From positions 186,001-250,000 of the forward strand of contig NZ_MLQR01000050.1 of assembly GCF_001866005.1 (NCBI RefSeq): a stretch of 64,000 nt of DNA, written 5' to 3'. Within the stretch, counting starts at the first letter, position 1. Every line of letters begins with the position of its first letter. Made by a program: the position numbers and the translations under genes. Origin of the DNA: Anaerobacillus alkalilacustris (GTDB taxonomy: Bacteria; Bacillota; Bacilli; Bacillales; Anaerobacillaceae). This document shows, piece by piece, positions 43,462 through 52,660 of the stretch. The notes beneath the pieces are model-generated. The model was not told where the DNA came from, did no database searches, and was given only the letters and a program-made list of their open reading frames with translations.

Positions 43462-44259
43462 TTACGCTCGCATTCCAAAAAACTTTTTCACTTTTGAAAA
43501 CATACCTTTATCTTCATCTAGAGACATTAAAGGCACAGATTCACCTAAGATACGTCTAGCAATATTTCGATAGGCAAGTGAAGCTCGACTGTTTGGTTGA
43601 AAAGCAATTGGCTCACCTTTATTTGATGCTTTTATGACATCATCGTCATCAGCAACAATTCCTAAAAGTTCAATAGCTAAAATTGATACAATTTCATCAA
43701 CATCAAGCATATCCCCATTTTTCATCATATGACTACGAATCCGATTAACGACTAATTTCGGCGGTTCTATGTCAATTTGCTCAAGAAGTCCAATTATCCG
43801 ATCTGCATCACGAACAGCAGATGTTTCAGGTGTCGTAACTACTATTGCTTTATCAGCACCTGCAACAGCATTTTTAAAGCCTTGTTCAATTCCTGCTGGA
43901 CAGTCAATAATTACGTAATCATAATCTTCTTTTAACTCGTTAATCATAAATTTCATTTGCTCTGGATTTATAGCTGCTTTATCCTTTGTTTGAGCAGCTG
44001 GCAAAAGCATTAAACATTCAAATCGCTTGTCTTTTATTAAGGCTTGATGAAGACGACAACGTTCCTCAACAACATCAACGATATCATAGATAATTCGATT
44101 TTCTAACCCCATAACAACATCAAGGTTACGAAGACCGATATCTGTATCCACTAAGCAAACTCTTTTACCTGAAAGCGCAAGGGCAGTACCAATATTTGCA
44201 GATGTAGTTGTCTTTCCAACTCCACCTTTTCCAGAAGTTATTACAATCGCCTCTCCCAT
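43462..44259 (-). CDS. minD: MinD, septum-site ATPase
   Basis: A 265-residue deviant Walker ATPase: GKGGVGKTT at the N-terminus (Lys11 and Lys16), LVDTDIGLRNLDVVMGLENR, IIDCPAGIEQGF, and a C-terminal amphipathic membrane-targeting helix (FSKVKKFFGMRA). It carries MinC to the membrane to block division away from midcell. Follows minC after 116 bases. Confidence 0.96.
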   Translation of the reverse strand: MGEAIVITSGKGGVGKTTTSANIGTALALSGKRVCLVDTDIGLRNLDVVMGLENRIIYDIVDVVEERCRLHQALIKDKRFECLMLLPAAQTKDKAAINPEQMKFMINELKEDYDYVIIDCPAGIEQGFKNAVAGADKAIVVTTPETSAVRDADRIIGLLEQIDIEPPKLVVNRIRSHMMKNGDMLDVDEIVSILAIELLGIVADDDDVIKASNKGEPIAFQPNSRASLAYRNIARRILGESVPLMSLDEDKGMFSKVKKFFGMRA

Positions 44260-44375
44260 GCGAAATTCCCCTTTCTAATTCGAATGTAACATAAACAATG
44301 TAACATGTAGCAAGATTTTGATAGTTTTACTACTAAAGCTTTCTATCACAATTTTTTTACACACTTTACAACTAC

Positions 44376-45041
44376 CTAAACATTTGTTATTTTAGGACGT
44401 ATTTTTCCCAAGTGTTGCACTCGCTCAATAGCCATATTGCTATCGTTACCTATGTAGGCGCATTCCATTTCGTGTGCCTCATTCTCTTCATAATCTGGTG
44501 AACGGCTTACAATTTCTGCTATTCTTAATTGTGACGGCTCCATTCTTGAAGCAGAAATAACAGCATCCTTATCCCCTTCACTACCTGCATGAGCAATTCC
44601 ACGTAATACACCTAAAATATAAATATTTCCTGTAGCAACTACAGTTCCACCAGGATTAACATCACCGATGAGAAGTAGATCTCCTTTAACTTCTAAAACT
44701 TGACCTGAGCGAACTACTTTTACAATCGTCGTCATTTGTGATTCTTTTATTAGATCTTCTGCCTCGTCCTTCGTCATAACATTCGATTCGATTTCATTAA
44801 TAATCAACTTTTGCTTATCATTAATAATTTTCTTAAGCTCAATTGTCTGTCCTTCTGTTAAATAACGATTTCCAACAGATACCTTAACATGCACTGCAGG
44901 TCCTTCTGAAGATTGAGGATACTTTGAGGAAAGCTTTTCTTCAAGCTCACTAACTAGATCAGAAAACGAACATTCGTCGTCTAAAAATAAAATTAGGCCT
45001 TCTTTGGTCCCTCTTATGGTTATATTATTAGTTTTTTGCAT
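44376..45041 (-). CDS. minC: MinC, septum-site inhibitor of FtsZ
   Basis: A 221-residue protein: N-terminal FtsZ-binding domain (about 1-105) and C-terminal beta-helix (VLEVKGDLLLIGDVNPGGTVVATGNIYILG, described at 124-155) that binds MinD. PSQLRIAEIVSRSPDY is the typical end. The ATG is 11 bases after GAGGTG. Confidence 0.95.
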   Translation of the reverse strand: MQKTNNITIRGTKEGLILFLDDECSFSDLVSELEEKLSSKYPQSSEGPAVHVKVSVGNRYLTEGQTIELKKIINDKQKLIINEIESNVMTKDEAEDLIKESQMTTIVKVVRSGQVLEVKGDLLLIGDVNPGGTVVATGNIYILGVLRGIAHAGSEGDKDAVISASRMEPSQLRIAEIVSRSPDYEENEAHEMECAYIGNDSNMAIERVQHLGKIRPKITNV

Positions 45042-45071
45042 GTTCCAAAGTTCACCTCAACTTTCTTTTAT

Positions 45072-45632
45072 TCAACGTTGCCACCTAAAATCCTTTTTTC
45101 TTTTGTTTATTTTTTCTTCAATGTCATCACATTTTTGTAAAAAGACTAAAAATTTCCTTAAAGGATATGCAAACACAATCATGAATACACTATTGATAAT
45201 GATACTCGGCAGAAGTCTTTCTCGAAAAAAGCGCTCATGGGCAAGTTCAGTTATTCCAATCATTGTATGTAAACCGAAAACTAGGTAGTCTAATAATACC
45301 GTACCAAAAACCGCTGTAATAATTAATAAAAACAGATTTTTTTGAAATAACTTATATGAAAGGCCTAAAAAATAAGCGATTAAACCCATACTAAAAATAT
45401 AAATACCTAAAATATGAGTATAAACAACATCTTGGAACAAACCTAAAATCAAACCATAAACAGTACCCAATGCTCTGCCCAGAAAAATACTTAAAACGAG
45501 AACAACAAGAAAAGCAAATCGTGGAATAATAAAGTACTCAGATCCGAACCGTTCAGGAGAAAAAGTTTGCATAATCGTTCCCTCAATAATGAAAAGGAGG
45601 AAAATAAGAAAAGGAAGGAAAAAGCGAACCAT
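45072..45632 (-). CDS. mreD: MreD, rod-shape protein
   Basis: A 186-residue membrane protein with about five or six hydrophobic segments and little polar sequence, of the MreD length. It links MreC to the elongasome. It starts one base after mreC and precedes minC by 30 bases, as in B. subtilis. Confidence 0.9.
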   Translation of the reverse strand: MVRFFLPFLIFLLFIIEGTIMQTFSPERFGSEYFIIPRFAFLVVLVLSIFLGRALGTVYGLILGLFQDVVYTHILGIYIFSMGLIAYFLGLSYKLFQKNLFLLIITAVFGTVLLDYLVFGLHTMIGITELAHERFFRERLLPSIIINSVFMIVFAYPLRKFLVFLQKCDDIEEKINKRKKDFRWQR

Positions 45633-45633
45633 A

Positions 45634-46512
45634 TTATCCTCCCTCCTGTTTTGAAATTATCTCATCACCAAGTTTTGGGCTAGTACGTTCGATAATTAAT
45701 ACATAATCTAGATTATGAAAGCTCGCTGATGGTTGGACGTATGCATTTTTTGTCAGTCCATATTCATCTGCCTCAACACGAATTATTTCTCCGATTAACA
45801 ATCCTTGAGGGAAAACTCCACCTAGTCCAGAAGTAATGACTTTTTGACCTTCTTCGATTTCGGCATCTGCCTCTATTTTCCGGAGCATCAATGCTCCAGT
45901 TATCTCATCAAATCCCTCAATAAAACCAAATACTTCTTTGTCCTCGGCATCCACCATTGCAGAAATACGATTCGTACGATCGTGATCTGTCAAAAGTTGA
46001 ATAGTAGAAGTAAATTGCGAAACATGTTTAACTTTACCAACCAAGCCCTTTGATGTAATAACGGCCATATCTCTCTTGACACCATGCTGTTCACCTTTAT
46101 TTATACCGATATATTCATTCCAACGATCTGGAGAACGATGAATAACTAAGGCTGGCCTAACATTATGATCAAATAGGCTTTCTGTAATATCTAGCGCTTC
46201 TTTTAAATTTTCATTTTGCCTTCTTAATACATTAACCTCTACTGCAGTTTCGGCATAATTATCTAGGTGCGCTTTTAATATCTGGTTTTCTTCATATAAA
46301 TTTTTCATATTATTTACGTTCTCAAAGAAACCCGCTACATAAAGAGCGGGTTGTTGAAAAACGGTCTGGACCCAACCGACTGAATCTTTGACAAACTGCT
46401 CGGGCCATGTTAAGCTTCGTCGATCATTCATGGAATAGCCTACTAATGCCACCAATAGAATAATACAAACGAGAAGCACTATTAGTCTTTTATTTGAAAA
46501 AAATTGGGGCAT
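45634..46512 (-). CDS. mreC: MreC, rod-shape protein
   Basis: A 292-residue protein with one N-terminal membrane helix (LIVLLVCIILLVALVGYSM), a coiled coil about 65-105, and the extracellular two-barrel domain (VITSKGLVGKVKHVS, GLGGVFPQGLLIGEI). It scaffolds cell-wall synthesis between MreB and the penicillin-binding proteins. It starts 13 bases after mreB. Confidence 0.94.
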   Translation of the reverse strand: MPQFFSNKRLIVLLVCIILLVALVGYSMNDRRSLTWPEQFVKDSVGWVQTVFQQPALYVAGFFENVNNMKNLYEENQILKAHLDNYAETAVEVNVLRRQNENLKEALDITESLFDHNVRPALVIHRSPDRWNEYIGINKGEQHGVKRDMAVITSKGLVGKVKHVSQFTSTIQLLTDHDRTNRISAMVDAEDKEVFGFIEGFDEITGALMLRKIEADAEIEEGQKVITSGLGGVFPQGLLIGEIIRVEADEYGLTKNAYVQPSASFHNLDYVLIIERTSPKLGDEIISKQEGG

Positions 46513-46525
46513 TTAACACACCTAC

Positions 46526-47563
46526 TTACTTACGATTTGAACGAACTGTAATACCTGCCTTCGAGCGGAACAAGTGCAGATTTTCTAAAGCTCTCCCTGT
46601 TCCAAGCGCAACACAATCTAACGGATTTTCAGCCACCAATACTGGCATATGTGTCTCATCACTTAATACTCTATCTAGATTTCGTAATAAACCACCACCA
46701 CCAGTTAGAACAATACCACGATCCATAATATCTGCTGCCAATTCTGGTGGAGACTTTTCTAATGTATTTTTCACTGATTCAATAATAGTGTTAACTGTAT
46801 CTGCAAGCGCCTCTGCTATTTCCACTGCAGTAATCGTGATTGTTTTTGGCAAACCAGTAACAAGGTCACGACCGCGGATATCCATATCATCAATACCTTC
46901 TGGGATACCTGCAGAGCCTATTTCAAACTTAACAGCTTCAGCTGTACGCTCACCAATCATTAAGTTATAAGCTTTCTTAATATATTGGATAATTGCATCA
47001 TCCATTTCATCGCCTGCTACACGAATTGACTGGCTCGTAACAATACCACCTAATGAAATAATCGCAACTTCAGTCGTACCACCACCGATATCGACAACCA
47101 TACTACCAGTAGGCTCCCAAACTGGAAGATCTGCACCAATTGCTGCTGCAAAAGGCTCTTCAATCGTATAAGCTTCACGCGCTCCCGCCTGTTTTGTAGC
47201 ATCTTCAACCGCACGCTTTTCAACTGCGGTAATTCCTGACGGTACACACACCATTACATTTGGTTTACGGGTGAAAATCGATCTATTTTTTTGTGCTTGC
47301 CTAATAAAATATTTCATCATAGTTGCAGTTGTATCAAAGTCTGCAATTACACCGTCTTTCATTGGTCTAACTGCTACAATATTTCCTGGTGTTCTACCGA
47401 TCATGTTCTTTGCATCATTACCAACTGCTTCGATCGTACCTGTATCTGTTCTAATCGCAACAACAGAAGGTTCACGTACGACAACACCTTTCCCCTTCAC
47501 GTAAACTAGGGTATTAGCTGTACCTAAATCTATTCCTAAATCTTTTGAAAAACCACCAAACAT
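46526..47563 (-). CDS. mreB: MreB, actin-like cell-shape protein
   Basis: A 345-residue actin fold: phosphate-1 loop [31 protein letters not shown], phosphate-2 loop [18 protein letters not shown], and adenosine loop [15 protein letters not shown]. Length and motifs are canonical. The ATG follows AAGGGAG. It heads mreBCD-minCD with its own promoter. Confidence 0.97.
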   Translation of the reverse strand: MFGGFSKDLGIDLGTANTLVYVKGKGVVVREPSVVAIRTDTGTIEAVGNDAKNMIGRTPGNIVAVRPMKDGVIADFDTTATMMKYFIRQAQKNRSIFTRKPNVMVCVPSGITAVEKRAVEDATKQAGAREAYTIEEPFAAAIGADLPVWEPTGSMVVDIGGGTTEVAIISLGGIVTSQSIRVAGDEMDDAIIQYIKKAYNLMIGERTAEAVKFEIGSAGIPEGIDDMDIRGRDLVTGLPKTITITAVEIAEALADTVNTIIESVKNTLEKSPPELAADIMDRGIVLTGGGGLLRNLDRVLSDETHMPVLVAENPLDCVALGTGRALENLHLFRSKAGITVRSNRK

Positions 47564-47616
47564 CTATGTATCTCCCTTCAATCGAAAAGCGTTACCGCTA
47601 AAAATGTTATTCTAGT

Positions 47617-47645
47617 TGTATATGGTCCTTGGCGCTTATCAACAA
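47617..47645 (-). promoter_or_regulatory. sigma-A promoter of mreBCD-minCD
   Basis: TTGTTG and TATACA on the minus strand are 17 bases apart, about 55 bases before mreB; radC upstream ends in a terminator, so an own promoter is expected. Confidence 0.6.
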
Positions 47646-47782
47646 ATTATTTAGAATTGTTTTTTGTTACCATAAATAAGCTTACACTTTTTTTAAGCAT
47701 AAATAAATCCATAAATTTGATTATATCTAAAAAAAATAAAAAAGGATAGTGGTTTCATAGAGAATATCAAAGCTTATAAAAC

Positions 47783-47820
47783 AAATTTGAAAGTAAGCGC
47801 TTCAAAGCGCCTACTTTCAA
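47783..47820 (-). terminator. terminator of radC
   Basis: On the minus strand TTGAAAGTAGGCGCTT pairs with AAGCGCTTACTTTCAA (one G-U) and is followed by ATTTGTTTTAT. Confidence 0.8.
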
Positions 47821-47851
47821 TATTCCTCTTTTTCACGAACTTTTTACGAAT

Positions 47852-48541
47852 TTAAACATACCCTTTCTCCTTCAAACTTACAAATTTCTTCTCACCAATA
47901 ATAATATGATCCAAAACTTCGATTCCAATTACTTTTCCACTTTCAACAAGACGCTTAGTGACTTCAATATCTTCTCTACTTGGCGCCGGGTCCCCACTGG
48001 GGTGGTTATGAAGACAAATAATTGATGCTGCTGAATGTCGAAATGCCTCTTTGTATATCTCCCTTGGGTGTACAATACTAGCATTAAGACTTCCAATAAA
48101 AATTGTTTTTTTGAAAATAACATGATTTTTTGTGTTGAGGTATAAGCATACAAAATGTTCTTGTGTTAAAAAACGCATGTCTTCCATCACATAGCGTGAA
48201 ACATCTTCTGGTGAGCGAATAATAAAGCGATCTTCTACCTGCAGTTTATGAATTCTACTCCCCAATTCTATCGCCGCAAGTAATTGTACCGCTTTTGTAT
48301 CACCAATACCTTTTATGCTTTTCAATTCCTCAACCGTTGCTTCTTTTAATAGACGTAATCCGTTAAAATGATGTAAAATTCGTTGAGATAACTGAATGAC
48401 AGATTCCTGCTTTGTCCCGGAACCTAAAATTGTCGCAATGAGTTCGTGGTTAGATAGAGCTTGAGCCCCTTCTTTTAACAGACGTTCCCTTGGTCTTTCA
48501 CCACTTGGCACATCACGAATCATTAGTGGTTTTGCTTGCAT
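47852..48541 (-). CDS. radC: RadC-family JAMM-domain protein
   Basis: A 229-residue protein with a helix-hairpin-helix region (VEELKSIKGIGDTKAVQLLAA) and an MPN/JAMM metalloprotease-like domain whose motif is HNHPSGDPAPSREDI. In B. subtilis it is also next to maf and mreB; a DNA-repair role has not been upheld. The ATG at 48541 follows AAGGAGGAG; an upstream in-frame start is unsupported. Confidence 0.93.
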   Translation of the reverse strand: MQAKPLMIRDVPSGERPRERLLKEGAQALSNHELIATILGSGTKQESVIQLSQRILHHFNGLRLLKEATVEELKSIKGIGDTKAVQLLAAIELGSRIHKLQVEDRFIIRSPEDVSRYVMEDMRFLTQEHFVCLYLNTKNHVIFKKTIFIGSLNASIVHPREIYKEAFRHSAASIICLHNHPSGDPAPSREDIEVTKRLVESGKVIGIEVLDHIIIGEKKFVSLKEKGYV

Positions 48542-48613
48542 AAATTCTCCTCCTTTTTCATGGAAGCAGCTTTTGATGCAAGACATGGTAGCGAAAACTT
48601 AAGCGACTCCCGA

Positions 48614-49174
48614 TTAAACTTCGAAAGTTTTTAACTCTCTTATGGTCCTCGCTAGTGGTAGTCCGACAACAGTAAAATAGTCACCGTAAATTTTTTTGAC
48701 AAATAACGCACCTAACCCTTGTATACCATAGGATCCAGCCTTATCAAAAGGTTCACCACTTGCAATATATTGAATAATTTCTTCGTTTGTAAGCTCCCAA
48801 AAAGATACAACTGTTTTTTCGTGAAAGAGTACAGTTTTCATCTTTGAGAGTATTGCTACACCAGTGTATACATCATGATCGTTTCCTGAAAGGAGTTGGA
48901 GCATTTCTGTTGCTTCAGTTTCATTATTAGGCTTTCCTAAAATTTGCCCATTTATAGAAACAATTGTATCAGCTCCGATGATAATACTATCATCATGACG
49001 TAATAAGACATCTTTTGCCTTTCTCATCGCAAGCTCTTCTACTACTTCATTTGGGGGTTTCGTTTCATCTACGTTTTCATCAACTGTGCTTGTGGAAATA
49101 GAAAATTCAAGCTTCCCTTGTTCAAGAAGCTGTTTTCGACGAGGTGAGCCAGAGGCTAATATGAGTTTTTTCAC
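48614..49174 (-). CDS. maf: Maf, nucleoside triphosphate pyrophosphatase
   Basis: A 186-residue house-cleaning pyrophosphatase: LASGSPRRKQLL at the N-terminus, VDENVDE, IGADTIVSINGQILGKP and YGIQGLGALFVKKIYGDY. It hydrolyses dTTP/UTP and modified pyrimidine triphosphates. The start is GTG at 49174, seven bases after AAAGGAG; an upstream in-frame start has no SD. First gene of maf-radC. Confidence 0.95.
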   Translation of the reverse strand: MKKLILASGSPRRKQLLEQGKLEFSISTSTVDENVDETKPPNEVVEELAMRKAKDVLLRHDDSIIIGADTIVSINGQILGKPNNETEATEMLQLLSGNDHDVYTGVAILSKMKTVLFHEKTVVSFWELTNEEIIQYIASGEPFDKAGSYGIQGLGALFVKKIYGDYFTVVGLPLARTIRELKTFEV

Positions 49175-49286
49175 GAAGATTCTCCTTTGTCTAATTATTT
49201 TTCTCATAGCTGTTCAAAACGTTACCTTGAGGACCAAAAGGTAGGGCAGCAAAATATCTGCCTATTTTTTGAACTACATGTAAAAA

Positions 49287-49338
49287 GAAAATTTTGTACA
49301 AAGGATATACTTAGGATACCAAATTGTACAAAATTTTC
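49287..49338. promoter_or_regulatory. paired TTGTACAA palindromes between aspA and maf
   Basis: GAAAATTTTGTACAA at 49287-49301 and its exact complement at 49324-49338 enclose 22 bases. Each arm contains the self-complementary TTGTACAA. With T-rich sequence on both sides it could terminate aspA (minus strand), or act as a double operator 113-164 bases before maf; TTGTAC and TATATC 16 bases apart within it resemble a promoter. Confidence 0.55.
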
Positions 49339-49441
49339 AATTATTTTTTTATTTTTAAATTATTTTCTCCACCAAGATACTAAAACCATTCCAACTAGCT
49401 ATAGTTTTATGTCGCTCGGTTTTGGGAACTAAGACACTTAC

Positions 49442-50857
49442 TTATTCAAAAAGTAGATCTGCCCCAGCAATTCCAGGTACAGTCATTTCATTTGGATCTA
49501 AAATAACTTTTAACTCTTCCTCTGAGAGTATCCCTCTTTCAATACAAATTTCTCTAACTGGACGTTTTGTCTGAATGGCTTCTTTTGCAATTCTAGCTGC
49601 TACCTCATATCCTACGTGTGGGTTTATTGCAGTAATAATTCCAACACTTCCTTCTACCATATCTAAGCAACGCTCTCTGTTAGCAGTTATTCCCTCGATA
49701 CAGTATTCTTTAAATACTTTCATTCCATTTTGAAGGATTGATAAAGATTGTAATAAATTAAATACTAATACGGGTTCCATCACATTTAATTCTAATTGAC
49801 CTGCTTCAGATGCTAAAGAAATCGTGTGATCATTACCAATCACTTGAAACGAGATTTGGTTTATGACTTCACACATAACTGGGTTGACTTTACCAGGCAT
49901 AATCGATGAACCTGCTTGGCGAGGCGGCAAGTTAATTTCATTTATTCCAGTTAGCGGGCCAGAACTCATCAATCTTAAGTCATTAGCAATTTTTGATATA
50001 TTAATCGCTAATATTTTTAATGAACTCGAAAGTTCAGTATATGCATCGGTATTTTGCGTAGCATCAACAAGATCTTCAGCACTTTTAAACGGCATACCTG
50101 TATGTTCTGCTAAATATTTTGCAACAAGAGTAATATATTCTGGTACTGCATTTAATCCAGTACCTACAGCGGTAGCTCCCATATTAATTTCATATAAATG
50201 ACAGACTGAATTTTTAATACGTTTTAAATCACGAGACAACACACGTTTATACGCTCCAAACTCTTGCCCAAGACGAATAGGTACAGCATCTTGAAGATGG
50301 GTACGCCCCATTTTTATGATTTGATCAAATTCTTTTTCTTTTTTCTCCAATGCAGTAATTAATTCATGTAATGAACTTGTAAGCCCACTAGCTAAATGTA
50401 AACAGGCAATATGGATAGCTGTTGGAAACGTATCATTTGTTGATTGGGCCATATTAACATGCGTATTCGGACTAACTGTCATGTAGTCTCCCTTTTTCCC
50501 CCCGAGCAATTCAATTGCCCGATTAGCAATTACTTCATTTGCATTCATATTAAATGAAGTCCCTGCACCACCTTGTATCGAATCAACAACAAAATGTTCA
50601 ATGAGCTTTCCTTCAATGATCTCGTCACTCGCTTGAACGATGGCATCAGCAATTTTTTTATTTAATACCCCTACATCGCGATTTGCCATTGCTGCTGCTT
50701 TTTTTACAAACCCGAACGCTCGAATTAATTCACGGTGTGGCGGATAACCAGTGATTGGAAAATTCTCAATGGCACGTGCCGTTTGGATCCCATAATAAGC
50801 GTCTTGAGGTATTTCCTTTTCTCCCATTAAATCACGTTCAATCCGAACATTTGACAT
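49442..50857 (-). CDS. aspA: aspartate ammonia-lyase
   Basis: A 471-residue member of the fumarase/aspartase family. RIERDLMGEKEIPQDAYYGI at the start and the signature GSSIMPGKVNPV (catalytic Ser loop) are typical of AspA; the aspartate-specific TGYPPHRELI region favours aspartase over fumarase C. It converts L-aspartate to fumarate and ammonium, supplying fumarate for anaerobic respiration or nitrogen. SD GGAGG before the ATG. Inserted between spoIIB and maf, an interruption of the B. subtilis order. Confidence 0.9.
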   Translation of the reverse strand: MSNVRIERDLMGEKEIPQDAYYGIQTARAIENFPITGYPPHRELIRAFGFVKKAAAMANRDVGVLNKKIADAIVQASDEIIEGKLIEHFVVDSIQGGAGTSFNMNANEVIANRAIELLGGKKGDYMTVSPNTHVNMAQSTNDTFPTAIHIACLHLASGLTSSLHELITALEKKEKEFDQIIKMGRTHLQDAVPIRLGQEFGAYKRVLSRDLKRIKNSVCHLYEINMGATAVGTGLNAVPEYITLVAKYLAEHTGMPFKSAEDLVDATQNTDAYTELSSSLKILAINISKIANDLRLMSSGPLTGINEINLPPRQAGSSIMPGKVNPVMCEVINQISFQVIGNDHTISLASEAGQLELNVMEPVLVFNLLQSLSILQNGMKVFKEYCIEGITANRERCLDMVEGSVGIITAINPHVGYEVAARIAKEAIQTKRPVREICIERGILSEEELKVILDPNEMTVPGIAGADLLFE

Positions 50858-50934
50858 GTAAAAACCTCCACCTCTCTATCTATTTGTTGCATCTAACGTG
50901 TGACATTTATTTCAGCTTTACCCTACTTTTATAT

Positions 50935-50963
50935 TATGTACAACATTAGTTATAAATTGTAAA
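50935..50963 (-). promoter_or_regulatory. possible sigma-A promoter of aspA
   Basis: TTTACA and TACATA on the minus strand are 17 bases apart, about 78 bases before aspA. Confidence 0.4.
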
Positions 50964-50983
50964 AAGAGAAAAGTCAAAGTAAA

Positions 50984-51366
50984 AAAAGCACAAGGTCCTT
51001 GGTCACGAGCAGCTGCTCCTGTGCCACTCCGTTTGCTCAAGAGAAAAGCAGCTTCGAAGTAATACAAGTAGTAGCTTCACTGGGGCGGCCATTGACAGAA
51101 GCCGCTCTTTGGCTTCTTACGTTTACGTGCTTCTGCGTCTTCTAGTATAGCTTCGTAGCAAGCATCCTCGAAGCAGTGTTTTGTGCGACGAGTAACCGCA
51201 GGAGCAATTGTTTTCCGTGCGACGAGTAACCGCAGGAGCAAAGCTGCATGAAGTTAATCTAAGAAGGATCTCAAGCAGTAATTGAAGTCCGTTGCTTGAC
51301 TGAAGTGACCGAGCTCGTAGGCTGCTTGCACTAGACAGTTTCCAAGTTAGAAATTTATAAATTCTG
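50984..51366 (+). repeat. dispersed repeat, copy 7 (with internal duplication)
   Basis: 383 bp, the longest copy. It opens AAAAAAGCACAAGGTCCTTGG and has GCAGCTGCTCCTG, GAAGCC...GGCTTC and the tail. GTGCGACGAGTAACCGCAGG occurs twice in tandem near 51180-51240, and TTTACGTG is duplicated near 51120. It lies between aspA and spoIIB. Confidence 0.85.
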
Positions 51367-51371
51367 TTTTG

Positions 51372-51432
51372 TAAAAAATAAAAAGAAGCTGAACTAAATG
51401 GTCGTTTAATACGACGTTTGAGTTAGCCTCTT
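51372..51432 (-). terminator. terminator of spoIIB
   Basis: On the minus strand AAGAGGCTAACT pairs with AGTT-C-AGCTTCTT (one bulge, one G-U), with an inner GTCG/CGAC stem, followed by TTTTTATTTTTT that merges with repeat copy 7. Confidence 0.65.
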
Positions 51433-51439
51433 TTATCAT

Positions 51440-52564
51440 CTAAGAAAAGGTCTTAATTAACTTCTCATAGGCTAGCATTCCATCTAATAAAAATTGTTGA
51501 ACCTGCCAGAGGTTGTTTGGTTCGTTCGATGAAGCATAACTTAACAAACTTTGATAAGCATTAACTAATGCGTTTTGAAAATCGTTAGCCAACGATTCTT
51601 GTTCACTACCTTTAAAAGGGTTCCCTAATGATACAAGTATCTCATTAGTTGCCTTTAAATCAGCTAAGGTCTCGTCTGTTACTAATGATGATCCATTAGC
51701 TAGTCCATTTACGGATAATAAAATTAGTTGTTGGTATAAATCTACACTTTTTTCTAGGAAAAGAGATTGTTCTTGACTATCAACCGTACCTGAAGTTGTA
51801 ACAGCATATGGCTTTACATATACATCTTGTCCATTAGCCTTATAGTGCTCGGCTAAAACATTTGCTTGTTCTCGGTCTATACCAAGACCAATAAATAAAT
51901 AGACAGGCTCGGTTGTATTTGTAATCGCTGCTGCAAATCCTTTATTTTGGATAGACTTCGCTGTTTCTGTAGCTTTATCCACTAAAGAAAAAGCACCACC
52001 TTGCACAATCTCCACTCCAAGAACAGGAATTTGTCCATTCATAACCACTTCTGGGGCTTCTATTTCTGTTGTCGCGATTTCTGTGGCTTGTACAGGATTT
52101 ATCACTTCCATGGCTTGTGGTTTATCACCAGTAAAGATCGTTAACATCATAAAGCCAAAACTAACCCCTACGATAATTGCAGACATAACAATACCAATAA
52201 TCCCTAAGGGAAGATCTTTAATTTTAAATTTAAAATCAAACTTTTGCTTCTTTTTTCTTTTTGTTGGTGGCAATTTAGGGGCTTGTTCACTTTTTCCATC
52301 ATCCCAAAAAGGCCCCTCTAACTTTTTTTTATTATGACGCCTCTCCCCTAAGTCAACAATTTTAGGTGAAGAATCGTTTGATTCGTTTTCAGGGAGGATC
52401 CAATGAAATTCATCCTTATGATCCTCTTCTTGAGTTGCACTTATCTCCTTTTCTAGTAAATGCTCATAAGCGTGCTTGTCCTTCTCCAGCTCTTCATACC
52501 GTTTCTCTTGTCCATTTAATACGATTGAAATTCGCCGGTCATTCTTCTTCGTATTGTCCAACAT
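51440..52564 (-). CDS. spoIIB: SpoIIB-like sporulation protein with SPOR domain
   Basis: A 374-residue protein: charged cytoplasmic N-terminus about 1-115 (basic patch PPTKRKKKQKFDFKFKIKD), one membrane helix about 117-145 (IIGIVMSAIIVGVSFGFMML), and an outer SPOR-like domain about 170-260 (PVLGVEIVQGGAFSLVDKA, FAAAITNTTEPVYLFIGLG) that binds denuded glycan at the septum. Position between the prepilin peptidase and maf matches B. subtilis spoIIB. It helps localise engulfment proteins to the sporulation septum. Confidence 0.78.
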   Translation of the reverse strand: MLDNTKKNDRRISIVLNGQEKRYEELEKDKHAYEHLLEKEISATQEEDHKDEFHWILPENESNDSSPKIVDLGERRHNKKKLEGPFWDDGKSEQAPKLPPTKRKKKQKFDFKFKIKDLPLGIIGIVMSAIIVGVSFGFMMLTIFTGDKPQAMEVINPVQATEIATTEIEAPEVVMNGQIPVLGVEIVQGGAFSLVDKATETAKSIQNKGFAAAITNTTEPVYLFIGLGIDREQANVLAEHYKANGQDVYVKPYAVTTSGTVDSQEQSLFLEKSVDLYQQLILLSVNGLANGSSLVTDETLADLKATNEILVSLGNPFKGSEQESLANDFQNALVNAYQSLLSYASSNEPNNLWQVQQFLLDGMLAYEKLIKTFS

Positions 52565-52660
52565 TGCCAGCTCCTTTCTATAATCAATTTACTATAGTCT
52601 ATTAATAAATATTGATAGATAGAACTAGAAAAGTTAAAGGGATATTGAAATAATTTCAAC

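Noticed and set aside
49187-49432. 81-codon plus-strand frame between maf and aspA
   Set aside because: No SD, crosses the inverted repeat and T-rich tract, and overlaps the maf start; composition not protein-like.
49442-50857. Fumarase C instead of aspartase
   Set aside because: The N-terminus and the GSSIMPGKVNPV loop with its neighbours read as AspA; fumarase C differs in these regions.
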